Assembly (NCBI GenBank): GCA_945874895.1
Contig: CAMCIC010000008.1
Span: 62,001 to 126,000 of the forward strand
Reading direction: 5' to 3'
From: Akkermansia muciniphila
GTDB taxonomy: Bacteria; Verrucomicrobiota; Verrucomicrobiia; Verrucomicrobiales; Akkermansiaceae
DNA: 64,000 nucleotides
In this document: positions 37,681-47,222 of the stretch, piece after piece
Numbering within the stretch: the stretch's first letter is position 1
Layout of the letters: each line of letters begins with the position of its first letter
The notes under the pieces: generated by a model
Seen by the model: the letters and a program-made list of their open reading frames with translations, nothing else
Databases searched by the model: none
Told to the model about the DNA's origin: nothing
Made by a program: the position numbers and the translations under genes

Positions 37681-38106
37681 ATGAAATTCGTTCGTCCCGC
37701 CAAAAAGAACTCAGGAGTACCGATCGTGCCGATGATCGATATCCTTTTCATCCTTCTGATCTTTTTCATCGTCTCCACCAACTTCAAACGTCCGCGCCAT
37801 CACATGCAAATCACCTTGCCGACCGCAAAGGATCTCCCAACGCAAACGATGATGAAGGAATTGTCCGTGCTCGCTATCAACGCTCAAGGACAAATAGCGC
37901 TGGAGGGTGCGGCGGTGCCTGAAGGACTGCTCGACTCCTACCTCGGAGCATGGCGAAAACTCAATCCCAGTCGCACGCTTGAAATCGAAGCTGACGAAAA
38001 AGCTCCTTTCGGAAAAATGGTAGAAATCTGGGGCGCATTGAACAAGCTCGGCATCAAGGTCATGCCCACGCGCGCCAAAACATCACCTGTGGCACCCAAC
38101 CCGTAA
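37681..38106 (+). CDS. exbD: ExbD/TolR family biopolymer transport protein
   Basis: GVPIVPMIDILFILLIFFIVSTNF, periplasmic C-terminal domain. Confidence 0.9.
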   Translation: MKFVRPAKKNSGVPIVPMIDILFILLIFFIVSTNFKRPRHHMQITLPTAKDLPTQTMMKELSVLAINAQGQIALEGAAVPEGLLDSYLGAWRKLNPSRTLEIEADEKAPFGKMVEIWGALNKLGIKVMPTRAKTSPVAPNP

Positions 38107-38120
38107 TACTCGCTCAATTT

Positions 38121-38663
38121 ATGTTGTTAGAAATCGTGCAAATTGGAGACCCCGTGCTGCGGGAAAAGTGCTCGGAAGTCGAAGAGATCAATGAAGAAAT
38201 CGTCGCACTCGCCGAAAACATGCTGGAAACCATGTATCACGCCCATGGTGTGGGTCTGGCTGCCCCCCAGATCGGGCGCGCGCTGCGGATGGCAGTGATC
38301 GATGTCTCACATGATCCTCAATGTGTCAGTTTCATGACCCTCAACGACGAAGATGTCAAAATGGTCGATCAAATGCCCCTGATCATCATCAACCCCGTTC
38401 TTGAACTCGATGGTCCGCGTGCCATCGAGACCGAAGGCTGCCTGAGCATTCGCGGAGTGCGTGCACCTGTGGGACGTCCATCGGTCGTCAAAGCGCGTTT
38501 CCAACAACTTGACGGATCCGAAGTTGTCATAGAGACGGACGGATTGCTGGCTCGCGCTTTTCAACACGAGATCGATCATCTCGATGGTGTTCTTTTCCTC
38601 GATCGGCTCTCGCCCGCGGCGAAAATGGGCATTCGCAAGCAACTGAGATCGCTGGGTGTTTGA
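38121..38663 (+). CDS. def: peptide deformylase
   Basis: GVGLAAPQIG, EGCLSIRG, QHEIDHLDGVLFLDRL. Confidence 0.97.
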   Translation: MLLEIVQIGDPVLREKCSEVEEINEEIVALAENMLETMYHAHGVGLAAPQIGRALRMAVIDVSHDPQCVSFMTLNDEDVKMVDQMPLIIINPVLELDGPRAIETEGCLSIRGVRAPVGRPSVVKARFQQLDGSEVVIETDGLLARAFQHEIDHLDGVLFLDRLSPAAKMGIRKQLRSLGV

Positions 38664-38832
38664 AGAGGACCGGAGACCAAACGCTGGACGGCGCGTCACT
38701 GCTGATCGCGCGGGTCAGAAATTTTCTCGGCGCAACCGATCGATTTGAGGATCGCCTCCGGGCGAGTAAATCAACAGCGGTGCATCTGGCAGGAAGCATT
38801 GACTCCCGAATCAACATGATGCATCTTGCGGT

Positions 38833-40158
38833 GTGGTGAATTTAGATCCGCAACAGCCGAAAGCATGGCAGAAATACACGCCATGGGAAGTTGCCCAACG
38901 TTTGTCGCATCTGCCAGGGATCGTTTTTTTTGATTCATCGGGAAATACGTCGAACCAATCGAGACCAGCCATTTCTCTCATTGCAGCAGAACCGGAATCC
39001 CTCATTCGCGGGCAAATCGACTCACCCCATGATCAACAGCGATTACGGGACGCTTGGCAGTTGCATCGAAAAGAATCATTCGATTGCGGCTATCCCATGG
39101 GGGGGCTTTGCGGATGGATTGATTATGACGGATCGTTCACATTCGGTCATTACCCGCAGATGCTGATCTATCAGCACGAGCGGCAAGAATGGGATGAGAT
39201 CGGAAAATTGTCGACCATGCTCCATGATCAAGGACGCCTGGATCCCTGTAAGGTCGGTGATTTCTGCGCCACCATGGAGCGGGAGGAGTTCATGACTGCG
39301 GTCGAGCGCATCCGCGAATGGATCGCCGCTGGTGACATTTACCAAGTGAACCTGACCCAGCAGTTTGCGGCGCCGTGCGATTCCGAAGGTTCGCTTGCGG
39401 AGCTGTATGCCCTGCTTCGCCAACGATCTCCCGCTCCCATGGCGGTCTGGATGAAAATGGCAGGTAGGGAGATTTTAAGCTCCTCCCCTGAGACCTTTCT
39501 GCGCATCAGTGGCAGACAGATGGAAACCCGGCCCATCAAAGGTACCCGGCCGCGTTTTGCTAACGTGGATGATGACCGACGCTCCGCCTATGAGCTGCAA
39601 ACATCATCGAAGGAGATTGCTGAATTGGTCATGATCACGGACTTGCTGCGCAACGATTTGGGGCAGGTTTGTGAATTTGGCAGCGTGCGGGTGGATGAAA
39701 TGTTGCAACTGGAGACCTACGAGCAGGTTTTTCATCTCGTCTCCACTGTGCGCGGTGAAATGCGCCGCGATCTTGATGACATTGACGTATTGGCAGCCTG
39801 CTTCCCAGGCGGAAGCATCACCGGAGCACCCAAAAAGCGCGCATGTGAAATCATTGCCGCCTTGGAACCCGTGCCACGGGGACTCTACTGTGGTGCCATC
39901 GGATACCTCGGATATAACGGAGAGTCTCAGTTCAACATCGCCATCCGCACTCTGGTGCGCGAAAAAGGAATGCTGCACTATCACGTCGGCGCGGGGATCG
40001 TAGCCGATTCCCAAGCGGCGATGGAATATGAAGAAACTCTTCACAAGGCACGGGGAATCCAGTGGGCCTTATCGGATTGGCAGAATTTCGTTCAAAAAGA
40101 ATTGAACAAATCATGCGACCCGCTAGTTTCCGCACATGGATGCGACACCGCATGCTGA
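38833..40158 (+). CDS. pabB: aminodeoxychorismate/anthranilate synthase component I
   Basis: IREWIAAGDIYQVNLTQQF...MKMAGREILSSSPETFLRISGRQMETRPIKGTRPR...LVMITDLLRNDLGQVCEFGSV...FPGGSITGAPKKRACEII. GTG start assumed. Confidence 0.9.
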   Translation: MVNLDPQQPKAWQKYTPWEVAQRLSHLPGIVFFDSSGNTSNQSRPAISLIAAEPESLIRGQIDSPHDQQRLRDAWQLHRKESFDCGYPMGGLCGWIDYDGSFTFGHYPQMLIYQHERQEWDEIGKLSTMLHDQGRLDPCKVGDFCATMEREEFMTAVERIREWIAAGDIYQVNLTQQFAAPCDSEGSLAELYALLRQRSPAPMAVWMKMAGREILSSSPETFLRISGRQMETRPIKGTRPRFANVDDDRRSAYELQTSSKEIAELVMITDLLRNDLGQVCEFGSVRVDEMLQLETYEQVFHLVSTVRGEMRRDLDDIDVLAACFPGGSITGAPKKRACEIIAALEPVPRGLYCGAIGYLGYNGESQFNIAIRTLVREKGMLHYHVGAGIVADSQAAMEYEETLHKARGIQWALSDWQNFVQKELNKSCDPLVSAHGCDTAC

Positions 40159-40645
40159 TCTAGAACAGGCACCGCTGAGCTCGCTCGAGCGTCAAGTGAT
40201 CGATGTTTTTGTGGATGCGGTCAAGGTCATAGGTCTGCCGAAATCGCTGGGTGAAATCTACGGACTTTTGTTTTTTTCTCCGAACGCATTATCGCTGGAT
40301 GACGTGGTGCGTAAGCTCAAGCTAAGCAAAGGATCCGCCAGCCAAGGACTACGAATGTTACGCGAACTGGGTGCCGTGAAGGAAGCGGAGGGTCAAGGCA
40401 GTCGCAGAACGCTGTATGTGCCCGACGTCGATCTCAAACGTTTGGTGGGTGGATTCATCCGCGAGCAGGTGCGACCACATTTGGAGAGTGGCAAGGGCAA
40501 GGTGGTCAAATTGATCAAACACGCGGATCATGAGGAAGACGCGGAGTTGCAAAAATTTTACAAGCGTCGTCTGAAAAAACTGGACTCCTGGGTCAGTCGA
40601 GGCCGCGTGGTCCTGCCCATCATTCAGCGCGTGTTAGGCGAGTGA
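40136..40645 (+). CDS. GbsR/MarR-family winged-helix regulator
   Basis: IGLPKSLGEIYGLLFFSPNALSLDDVVRKLKLSKGSASQGLRMLRELGAV; overlaps the pabB 3' end by 23 bp. Confidence 0.85.
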   Translation: MDATPHADLEQAPLSSLERQVIDVFVDAVKVIGLPKSLGEIYGLLFFSPNALSLDDVVRKLKLSKGSASQGLRMLRELGAVKEAEGQGSRRTLYVPDVDLKRLVGGFIREQVRPHLESGKGKVVKLIKHADHEEDAELQKFYKRRLKKLDSWVSRGRVVLPIIQRVLGE

Positions 40646-40646
40646 C

Positions 40647-41177
40647 ATGGAGGAACAACGGGAATGGTATGTGGTGAGAACGCAGACCAAGCGGGAACGC
40701 TTGGCGGCGCAACACCTGCGGGAACTGGACGGCGTGGAGGTCTTCTGCCCCATGCTGCGCTATCGCAAGGCGACGCGACGCGGAAAAGTGTGGTGGGAAG
40801 AGGCGCTGTTTCCCAGTTACGTGATGGCCCGTTTTCGTCTCACAGAAATGCAACGCGCGGTGGGCTTTTGCCAAGGGGTGAGAGGCTTTGTCAAGTTTGG
40901 CAGCATCATTCCTCCCATACCCTCAAAAGTCGTAGACGAGATGAGAAAATCATGGCAGGAGGAGGCCACGAACGATGTGCTTACGATCAGCCCCCAATTC
41001 CAACAAGGTGATGAGGTAGAATTGGCGCACGGGCCGCTTCAAGGCTTGAAGGGATCGATCATCGAAGTGATGCCAGGCATCGAACGCGTGAGAGTTCTGT
41101 TAGAATTTCTGGGACAACCGCAGATGGTGGATGTGGATCTTTTTTCTTTGCTGCTGCCACGCCGCCCACTTCCCTGA
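40647..41177 (+). CDS. specialised NusG paralogue (RfaH/UpxY-like antiterminator)
   Basis: EWYVVRTQTKRERLAAQHLRELDGVEVFCPMLRYRKATRRGKVWWEEALFPSYVMARF...FQQGDEVELAHGPLQGLKGSIIEVMPGIERVRVLLEFLG (NGN + KOW). Confidence 0.9.
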   Translation: MEEQREWYVVRTQTKRERLAAQHLRELDGVEVFCPMLRYRKATRRGKVWWEEALFPSYVMARFRLTEMQRAVGFCQGVRGFVKFGSIIPPIPSKVVDEMRKSWQEEATNDVLTISPQFQQGDEVELAHGPLQGLKGSIIEVMPGIERVRVLLEFLGQPQMVDVDLFSLLLPRRPLP

Positions 41178-41197
41178 AAATCCATGGCTTGAGGGAA

Positions 41198-42157
41198 TCA
41201 GAGATCTGCATTCCGATGATTTCCCGCCACATCTTGACCTGAACAAACGATGCAGCGCTCGAGTCGGGTCTCTTCCTGAATGTGTGAGTCTCGCCAGATG
41301 ACGGAATCGTGAATCACCGCGCCCGCAGCGATGACGGCATTGGCACCAATGCAACTTCTCTCGATGTTTGCTCGGTCGGCAATTTGCGCCGTGGGATGAA
41401 TCACGTTTCCTCGCATCAGGTGTTGATGGGCGTTCAGGTAGCTTTCGCGCTCGCCCAAGTCCCACCAGTCTCCCTCATCGATGACCACGCATCCAAGGCG
41501 TTGATCCTTCGCCAATCGAAGAAATGCTGGAATAACAGATGCGATGTTTTCATCGGGCAGAAACTCTAACAACTCAGAATTCATGCAGTAGATTCCGCTG
41601 AAAACATGCGTGCCCTCGGCGCGACCAAGCCTGTTACGAATATCAGTGACCTTGCCGTCCTGCCAAGCAATATGGCGGGCATCTCCTTGCGAGCGCAAGG
41701 CGAGAGTCACAGGCAAACCAGATGCCTGATGAACCTCTACCAACTTCTGTAGAGGCATCGTCGAAAAAATATCTCCATTGTGCACCAGCACCTCTTCTTG
41801 GCCCATCCAGTTCCGCAAGTTGCGCAGACCACCTCCCGTCTCGAGCAAAATCGGCTCGTGAAACAAGCGAATTGTAGAATCACGCCAATGGCCGAATTCC
41901 ACCGACTCACCGTTTTCGCCGGTTTCTGCCAGCTTCTGCCAGTCCTCACAATTCCAACCCCACCATGGATCCTTCCACATTTGAGGCAAATGATGGGTAT
42001 TCACGGCGAAGTCCGTGCACCCCACATCACGGCAACTCTGCCAAGCGTAATGAATCAAAGGTTGATTCACCAGTGGCACCAATGGTTTGGGCAACCGATG
42101 GGTCAAAGGTTGCAGCCTCGTCCCCAAACCCGCGCCCAGTAAAAAAGCCTTCGTCAC
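41198..42157 (-). CDS. NDP-sugar nucleotidyltransferase with left-handed beta-helix tail
   Basis: VTKAFLLGAGLGTRLQPLTHRLPKPLVPLVNQPLIHYA; C-terminal hexapeptide repeats (NVIHPTAQIADRANIERSCIGANAVIAAGAVIHDSVIW); GTG start at 42157. Confidence 0.88.
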   Translation of the reverse strand: MTKAFLLGAGLGTRLQPLTHRLPKPLVPLVNQPLIHYAWQSCRDVGCTDFAVNTHHLPQMWKDPWWGWNCEDWQKLAETGENGESVEFGHWRDSTIRLFHEPILLETGGGLRNLRNWMGQEEVLVHNGDIFSTMPLQKLVEVHQASGLPVTLALRSQGDARHIAWQDGKVTDIRNRLGRAEGTHVFSGIYCMNSELLEFLPDENIASVIPAFLRLAKDQRLGCVVIDEGDWWDLGERESYLNAHQHLMRGNVIHPTAQIADRANIERSCIGANAVIAAGAVIHDSVIWRDSHIQEETRLERCIVCSGQDVAGNHRNADL

Positions 42158-42310
42158 GCAGTGGTTATGCCGATTCACAACGACGATGGCGAATCCTTTT
42201 TCCAACCGATCGTCCACATCTGCACTGCAGTCTGCGGCGGTCCTCATGCTTGATCTGGTCATACAATTTCAGACTTCCCATTGGCACGATTTCGCGCCAG
42301 ACTTTCGCCC

Positions 42311-43300
42311 ATGAGCGATACCGCTGTGACCATTGCCGGCACGGGAAGTTATGTGCCCGAAAAAATCCTAACCAATGCCGAGCTGGAGAAGCGCATCGAT
42401 ACCTCGGACGAATGGATCACCACTCGCACGGGAATCAAAGAACGCCGCATCGCTGCCGATGGCGAATTCACATCGCACATGGCCACAAAAGCGGCTCTTA
42501 AGGCTCTAGAACAGGCCGGTCTCGCAGCTGAGGAGATCGAGCTGATCATCGTGGCCACGATCACTCCCGATACCCTCACACCCGCCACGGCCTGTTACGT
42601 GCAGGAGAACATCGGAGCCCGCGGAGCGATGGCGTTCGATGTCTCCGCAGCATGCTCAGGATTTCTCTACGCCATGGAAATCGCTCGCAAAATGATTGCG
42701 GGTGGGGCTGTGCAGAACGCGCTCATCATCGGAGCAGAAAAACTTTCGGCCTTCGTCAACTGGAACGACCGTGGGACTTGCATCCTGTTTGGCGACGGTG
42801 CCGGTGCTGCCGTGTTGCGCAAAGCTCATCCTGGCGAAGGGCGCATTCTTGCCATGGATCTCGGCACCGATGGCTCACTGACGCACCTTCTCAACATTCC
42901 TGGCGGCGGATCGGCGCAGCCCATCACTCCTGAGAATGCCGATGAGCATCTTGCCACACTCGCCATGTTGGGCAAAGAAGTCTTCAAGCACGCAGTGACA
43001 CGCATGAAGAACGCCGCTGAAACAGTCATCACCCGCGCGGGTCTACAACCGTCCGACATCGCCTGCGTGATCCCCCACCAAGCGAACCTGCGGATCATCG
43101 ATGCCATTGCAGATCGACTCTCGGTTCCTAACGAAAAAGTTTTCGTCAACCTCCACCACTACGGCAACACCTCCGCAGCTGCGGTAGCCATTGCACTTGA
43201 TGAAGCACACCGCAGTGGCGCCTTCAAGCGCGGCGAAAACATCGTGTTGGTGGTATTTGGCGCCGGTCTCACGTGGGCAGCTGCCGCAATCCAGTGGTAG
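42311..43300 (+). CDS. fabH: 3-oxoacyl-[ACP] synthase III
   Basis: VTIAGTGSYVPEKILTNAELEKRIDTSDEWITTRTGIKERRI...FDVSAACSGFLYAMEIA...VIPHQANLRIIDAIA...GNTSAAAVAIALDEA. Confidence 0.97.
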   Translation: MSDTAVTIAGTGSYVPEKILTNAELEKRIDTSDEWITTRTGIKERRIAADGEFTSHMATKAALKALEQAGLAAEEIELIIVATITPDTLTPATACYVQENIGARGAMAFDVSAACSGFLYAMEIARKMIAGGAVQNALIIGAEKLSAFVNWNDRGTCILFGDGAGAAVLRKAHPGEGRILAMDLGTDGSLTHLLNIPGGGSAQPITPENADEHLATLAMLGKEVFKHAVTRMKNAAETVITRAGLQPSDIACVIPHQANLRIIDAIADRLSVPNEKVFVNLHHYGNTSAAAVAIALDEAHRSGAFKRGENIVLVVFGAGLTWAAAAIQW

Positions 43301-43330
43301 TCACCGCAAAGCTCTCCCGTCAAAAGAGCC

Positions 43331-44158
43331 TTATTTTTTCGCTTTCAGGCGAATCTGATAGATTTTCGGCCAGCATTTGCCGGTGACAAAGAGGTCTCCC
43401 GTGCTGCTGTCATAGGCAATGCCATTGAGTACAAAATCGGGTTCCTTGCGAGTTTCCTTGGCATCGATCCCACTCAGATCGATGGTTCCAATTACTTTGC
43501 CATCGGCTGGATGGATGCGCACGATTTCATCGCGAAACCAGATATTGGCGAAAATTTCGCCTTCAATGAATTCCAATTCGTTCAACTGGGTGACTGGTTT
43601 GCCATCGCGCAGAACGGAGATTTCTTTGACCACTCGAAAGGTGGTAGGATCGAGAAACCGCAGACGCTCGCTGCCATTGCTCATGATGAGCAGTTGTCCG
43701 TCAGTGGTCAAACCCCACCCTTCACCAGAATACCCGAAATTTTTCTGCCACTGGAATGTCTTGGCGTCATAGACGAATCCAGTCTGATTTTTCCATGTGA
43801 GTTGATAGATTTTCCCATTCAGTTCGGTGACTCCCTCGCCAAAGTATTCGGCAGCGAGTTCTTTTCGTAGAACCACGCGGCCTGTCTGTTTTTCCACGCG
43901 GCGGATGCTGGTTTGACCGTTCCCTCCCGTGCCTTCGATCCAATGGCCTTGAGACCAGATCAAGCCCTGAGTGTAGGCTCCGGCATCATGGGGATATTGC
44001 CTGATGACCTCGTATGACAAATCGTTGTAACGCTGCCAGTCAGGCACAGCGCGAGGAATAACGGACACAGGAGCGGGCGGCACCGCCTCGGATTTTTTTT
44101 GGCAAGAGAGGCACGCCACCAACAGCACACAAATTATAGCTTTCATCAGCGTGCTCAT
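43331..44158 (-). CDS. glutaminyl-peptide cyclotransferase (beta-propeller type), lipoprotein
   Basis: Lipobox VACLSC; YEVIRQYPHDAGAYTQGLIWSQGHWIEGTG...GYSGEGWGLTTDGQLLIMSNGSERLRFLDP. Confidence 0.87.
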   Translation of the reverse strand: MSTLMKAIICVLLVACLSCQKKSEAVPPAPVSVIPRAVPDWQRYNDLSYEVIRQYPHDAGAYTQGLIWSQGHWIEGTGGNGQTSIRRVEKQTGRVVLRKELAAEYFGEGVTELNGKIYQLTWKNQTGFVYDAKTFQWQKNFGYSGEGWGLTTDGQLLIMSNGSERLRFLDPTTFRVVKEISVLRDGKPVTQLNELEFIEGEIFANIWFRDEIVRIHPADGKVIGTIDLSGIDAKETRKEPDFVLNGIAYDSSTGDLFVTGKCWPKIYQIRLKAKK

Positions 44159-44167
44159 GATCCCATC

Positions 44168-45073
44168 TCACTCATCCACGCCTAACAATTCCAGAATGCG
44201 TTGCAAGTCGTCGTTGCCGTAGTATTCAATTTCGATGCGGCCTTTTTTCGGCGTATGTATGATCTGCACCTGAGTGGCGAAGAGAGTGCGCAGACGGTCT
44301 TCCAGATCGCGCACGTGGGATTCCAACTCAGCATGAGTGGTGGCAGTTGTCGTGCCATTCTTTTTTTTGATGACAGGAGGATGGAGGAAATCCTGCACCA
44401 GTTTTTCCGTGGCTCGAACCGTGAGAGACTTTCGCAGCACTTGGTCCGACGCGAGCAATTGCGTGGACTGATCCTTGAGCGACAGGAGTGCCTTGGCATG
44501 ACCAACACTGATGCGTCCTTGCGCGACCTGCAATTGCACATCATCATGCAAATCCAATAGACGCATGGCATTCGCCACGCTGGCCCGTGACTTGCCGACA
44601 CGAGTGGCAATTTCCTCCTGCTTAAGAGCGTATTCCTTGGCGAGGCGCACATAGCCTGCAGCCTCTTCCATCGGGTTCAGATCCTGACGTTGCAGGTTTT
44701 CAATCAATGCCATCTCCAGCACATCACGATCCGATGCCTGGCGCTCGATGACCGGAACCGTAGCAAGACCGAGCTTCGTAGAGGCCCTCCAGCGGCGCTC
44801 GCCCGCAATCAACTCGAGAGAATCCCCCACACGACGTACGATGAGAGGCTGGATGATGCCGTGTTGACGAATGGACTCCATCAACTCATCCAGTGGAGCC
44901 TCTACGAAATGCTTTCTGGGTTGCAGTGGGCTAGGCACCACCTGAGTCAACGGCACATCGCGCACAAGCTTGCGCTCATCCGGAGAGATCGTGGCCTCCG
45001 GTATCGAAGTAGCGGTAGCTTGTTTTTTGATCAAGGCGCCGAGACCTTTGCCGAGTGCTGCTTTGGTAGCCAT
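44168..45073 (-). CDS. parB: ParB/Spo0J-family chromosome partitioning protein
   Basis: IRQHGIIQPLIVRRVGDSLELIAGERRWRASTKLGLATVPVIE...ALIENLQRQDLNPMEEA...HTH GKSRASVANAMRLLDL. Confidence 0.95.
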   Translation of the reverse strand: MATKAALGKGLGALIKKQATATSIPEATISPDERKLVRDVPLTQVVPSPLQPRKHFVEAPLDELMESIRQHGIIQPLIVRRVGDSLELIAGERRWRASTKLGLATVPVIERQASDRDVLEMALIENLQRQDLNPMEEAAGYVRLAKEYALKQEEIATRVGKSRASVANAMRLLDLHDDVQLQVAQGRISVGHAKALLSLKDQSTQLLASDQVLRKSLTVRATEKLVQDFLHPPVIKKKNGTTTATTHAELESHVRDLEDRLRTLFATQVQIIHTPKKGRIEIEYYGNDDLQRILELLGVDE

Positions 45074-45188
45074 AGTGGAGGGAAATTATGCAGAGATGCG
45101 GAAAAAAAATCAAAGAGGAATTGCAGTGGAACGAATGTTTGATCGCAGATTCCTTGTCAAATCACGGATTTTCCGAGAAAAAAAATTC

Positions 45189-46295
45189 TCAGCGTTGTGA
45201 GGGTTTGGCAAAAAGCAAACAAATTGGTGAAGGAACTGAAAACGTTGCACCAGTGACAGTCAGTTTGCCCGATTGGGGGTCGATGGACAGAACCTGCAGG
45301 CTATCGGAATCCTGACCGGCCACAATCAGGTAGGCTCCACCAGGAGCCACGGCAAAATGCCGCGGAGTTTTGACATCCGTCACAGTCTGTCCCAGTTCGG
45401 TCAAGGCTCCGGTCTTAGGATCGATGGCAAAAGCTGCGATCGATTGATGGCCACGGTTGGAAGCATAGAGGAAGCGACCGTTCGGATGGATCTCGATTTC
45501 TGCTGTGGTGTTGATACCCTGAAACGAGGCAGGCAGCGTGGGAGCGGATTTCTGGGCTGTGAGAGCACCACCGCTACGCGTAAAATGCGTGACTGAATTG
45601 CTGAGTTCATTGACAACATACACCCATGGCTGACTCGGATGGATGGCGAGATGTCGCGGTCCGTCTCCCGCCGTGGATGGAGAAAAAGGAGGTTCCGCAG
45701 CGAAAATTTTCGCGGAGTCTTTGTCATAGCCGTAAGCCAGCGTTTGATCCAATCCCAGATCTGGGACTAAGAGCGCATCGCCGACAAAGTAGACGCCATG
45801 GGCATGCGGTGCCGTTTGACGCTGGGGATGGACGCTTTTTCCCTGATGCTTCACGACGGTTACCGGTTCAGAGGGAAGCCCCTTGGCATCGAGCAAAAAT
45901 GATGCCGTGCTGCCAGCGCCGTAATTTGCCACCGCCATAACATGACCTTGCGGTTCGATGGCCAAATGACAAGGACCTTTGCCGCCCGAGGGAACATCGC
46001 CGAGAAACGTGAGCATGGAATTTTCACCGATCGCGAAAGTCGCGAGTGATCCTGTGCCATCGGGACGGGCGCCGATCGAATACAACAGCTTTTTGTGAGG
46101 GTTGAGGCAAAGAAAACCTGGATCCTTGTAGGTCGCAGCCAGACGCAGGTTGCCAATCGAGCCAGTGGCATCATCAAAATCCACCAAATAAATCCCCTTG
46201 CTGTTGCGATCCGTGCGAGTGCCTACGTAACAAGGATGAATCGCTGCCGAGGCATATGCGCCGAGAGCGAGAATGATGATAAAAATTGGTTTCAT
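45189..46295 (-). CDS. lactonase family beta-propeller protein (6-phosphogluconolactonase-like)
   Basis: CYVGTRTDRNSKGIYLVDFDDATGSI...GPRHLAIHPSQPWVYVVNELSNSVTHF...EIHPNGRFLYASNRGHQSIAAFAID. Confidence 0.87.
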   Translation of the reverse strand: MKPIFIIILALGAYASAAIHPCYVGTRTDRNSKGIYLVDFDDATGSIGNLRLAATYKDPGFLCLNPHKKLLYSIGARPDGTGSLATFAIGENSMLTFLGDVPSGGKGPCHLAIEPQGHVMAVANYGAGSTASFLLDAKGLPSEPVTVVKHQGKSVHPQRQTAPHAHGVYFVGDALLVPDLGLDQTLAYGYDKDSAKIFAAEPPFSPSTAGDGPRHLAIHPSQPWVYVVNELSNSVTHFTRSGGALTAQKSAPTLPASFQGINTTAEIEIHPNGRFLYASNRGHQSIAAFAIDPKTGALTELGQTVTDVKTPRHFAVAPGGAYLIVAGQDSDSLQVLSIDPQSGKLTVTGATFSVPSPICLLFAKPSQR

Positions 46296-46435
46296 TAGGA
46301 GTGAAAGCCAATCGAAGGACTCGTCTTAGGTCGAGAAAAATCGCATTTTTCGAGCAAAAGTGTGCCTTGCCATCGACTCCCATTCATGTCAAGGTTCTCC
46401 CTGAGAACGATTAGTAACCCTTATCCTTTCCCATC

Positions 46436-46801
46436 ATGAGCGAATCTTATTCTACCAATGCCGGCAGCCTCGATCCTCAGGCTGGCTTCACTCCCACTCC
46501 ATCGGTCTCTCAGGCCGCCCACGATCTGCGTGTAGCGGCGGAAGGAAAGATCAAAGATCTCGCGAGCCAAGCGGGTATGCTGACAGAAAAAGCGCGGGAG
46601 AGCGCCTCACAATTCCGCGACATCACCACGGAGAAAGCCGCGCATTTCCGCGAGATTGCTCAAGAGCAGTGGACGGACACACGCGCTCGTGCCCGCGAGG
46701 TTCACAGCAGTGCGGAGGAATATGTTCGCCAAAACCCCACCAAGTGCGTCCTCGGCGCTTTGGGCGTTGGTTTTCTGATCGGACTCATCACTCGCCGCTG
46801 A
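46436..46801 (+). CDS. DUF883/ElaB-YqjD-like membrane-anchored protein
   Basis: Ala/Glu helical region and C-terminal EEYVRQNPTKCVLGALGVGFLIGLITRR. Confidence 0.8.
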   Translation: MSESYSTNAGSLDPQAGFTPTPSVSQAAHDLRVAAEGKIKDLASQAGMLTEKARESASQFRDITTEKAAHFREIAQEQWTDTRARAREVHSSAEEYVRQNPTKCVLGALGVGFLIGLITRR

Positions 46802-46811
46802 GCTGCATAGC

Positions 46812-47222
46812 ATGAGCGAAAAATCCCCAGACCCAGCTGCGAAACCCACAGCCGCTGGGAGCGGTTGGCAATCCGCCTTAGCGGAATTTGTCTCTTCCCG
46901 CATCGAATTGATCCGCTTTGAATCCAAGGATGTGGTGCGCTTGTTGGCAGAAAAAACGCGCCACACGGCGATGTTCATCACCTTCTCTGCGTTCGGTTGG
47001 TTTTTCTTTTTGGTCGGCCTGATCGGATGCCTGCATCAATTGACGCGCGCGCCCTGGTGGGCCTATGCCATGGGCTTCGGCCTTCTGCACGCCTTGCTTG
47101 CTTGGCGCATGGCGGCTCTGCTCAAACGCCCGCAACCACCCGTTTTCCCTCATACCTGCGAAGAATTTCACAAAGATCGTCTATGGATGCAAAGCCTCAA
47201 AACGCCGAACTCGAAGAGCTGA
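46812..47222 (+). CDS. YqjE/holin-X-like membrane protein
   Basis: Two hydrophobic helices (TAMFITFSAFGWFFFLVGLIGCL, WAYAMGFGLLHALLAWRMAALL) downstream of the DUF883 gene. Confidence 0.65.
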   Translation: MSEKSPDPAAKPTAAGSGWQSALAEFVSSRIELIRFESKDVVRLLAEKTRHTAMFITFSAFGWFFFLVGLIGCLHQLTRAPWWAYAMGFGLLHALLAWRMAALLKRPQPPVFPHTCEEFHKDRLWMQSLKTPNSKS

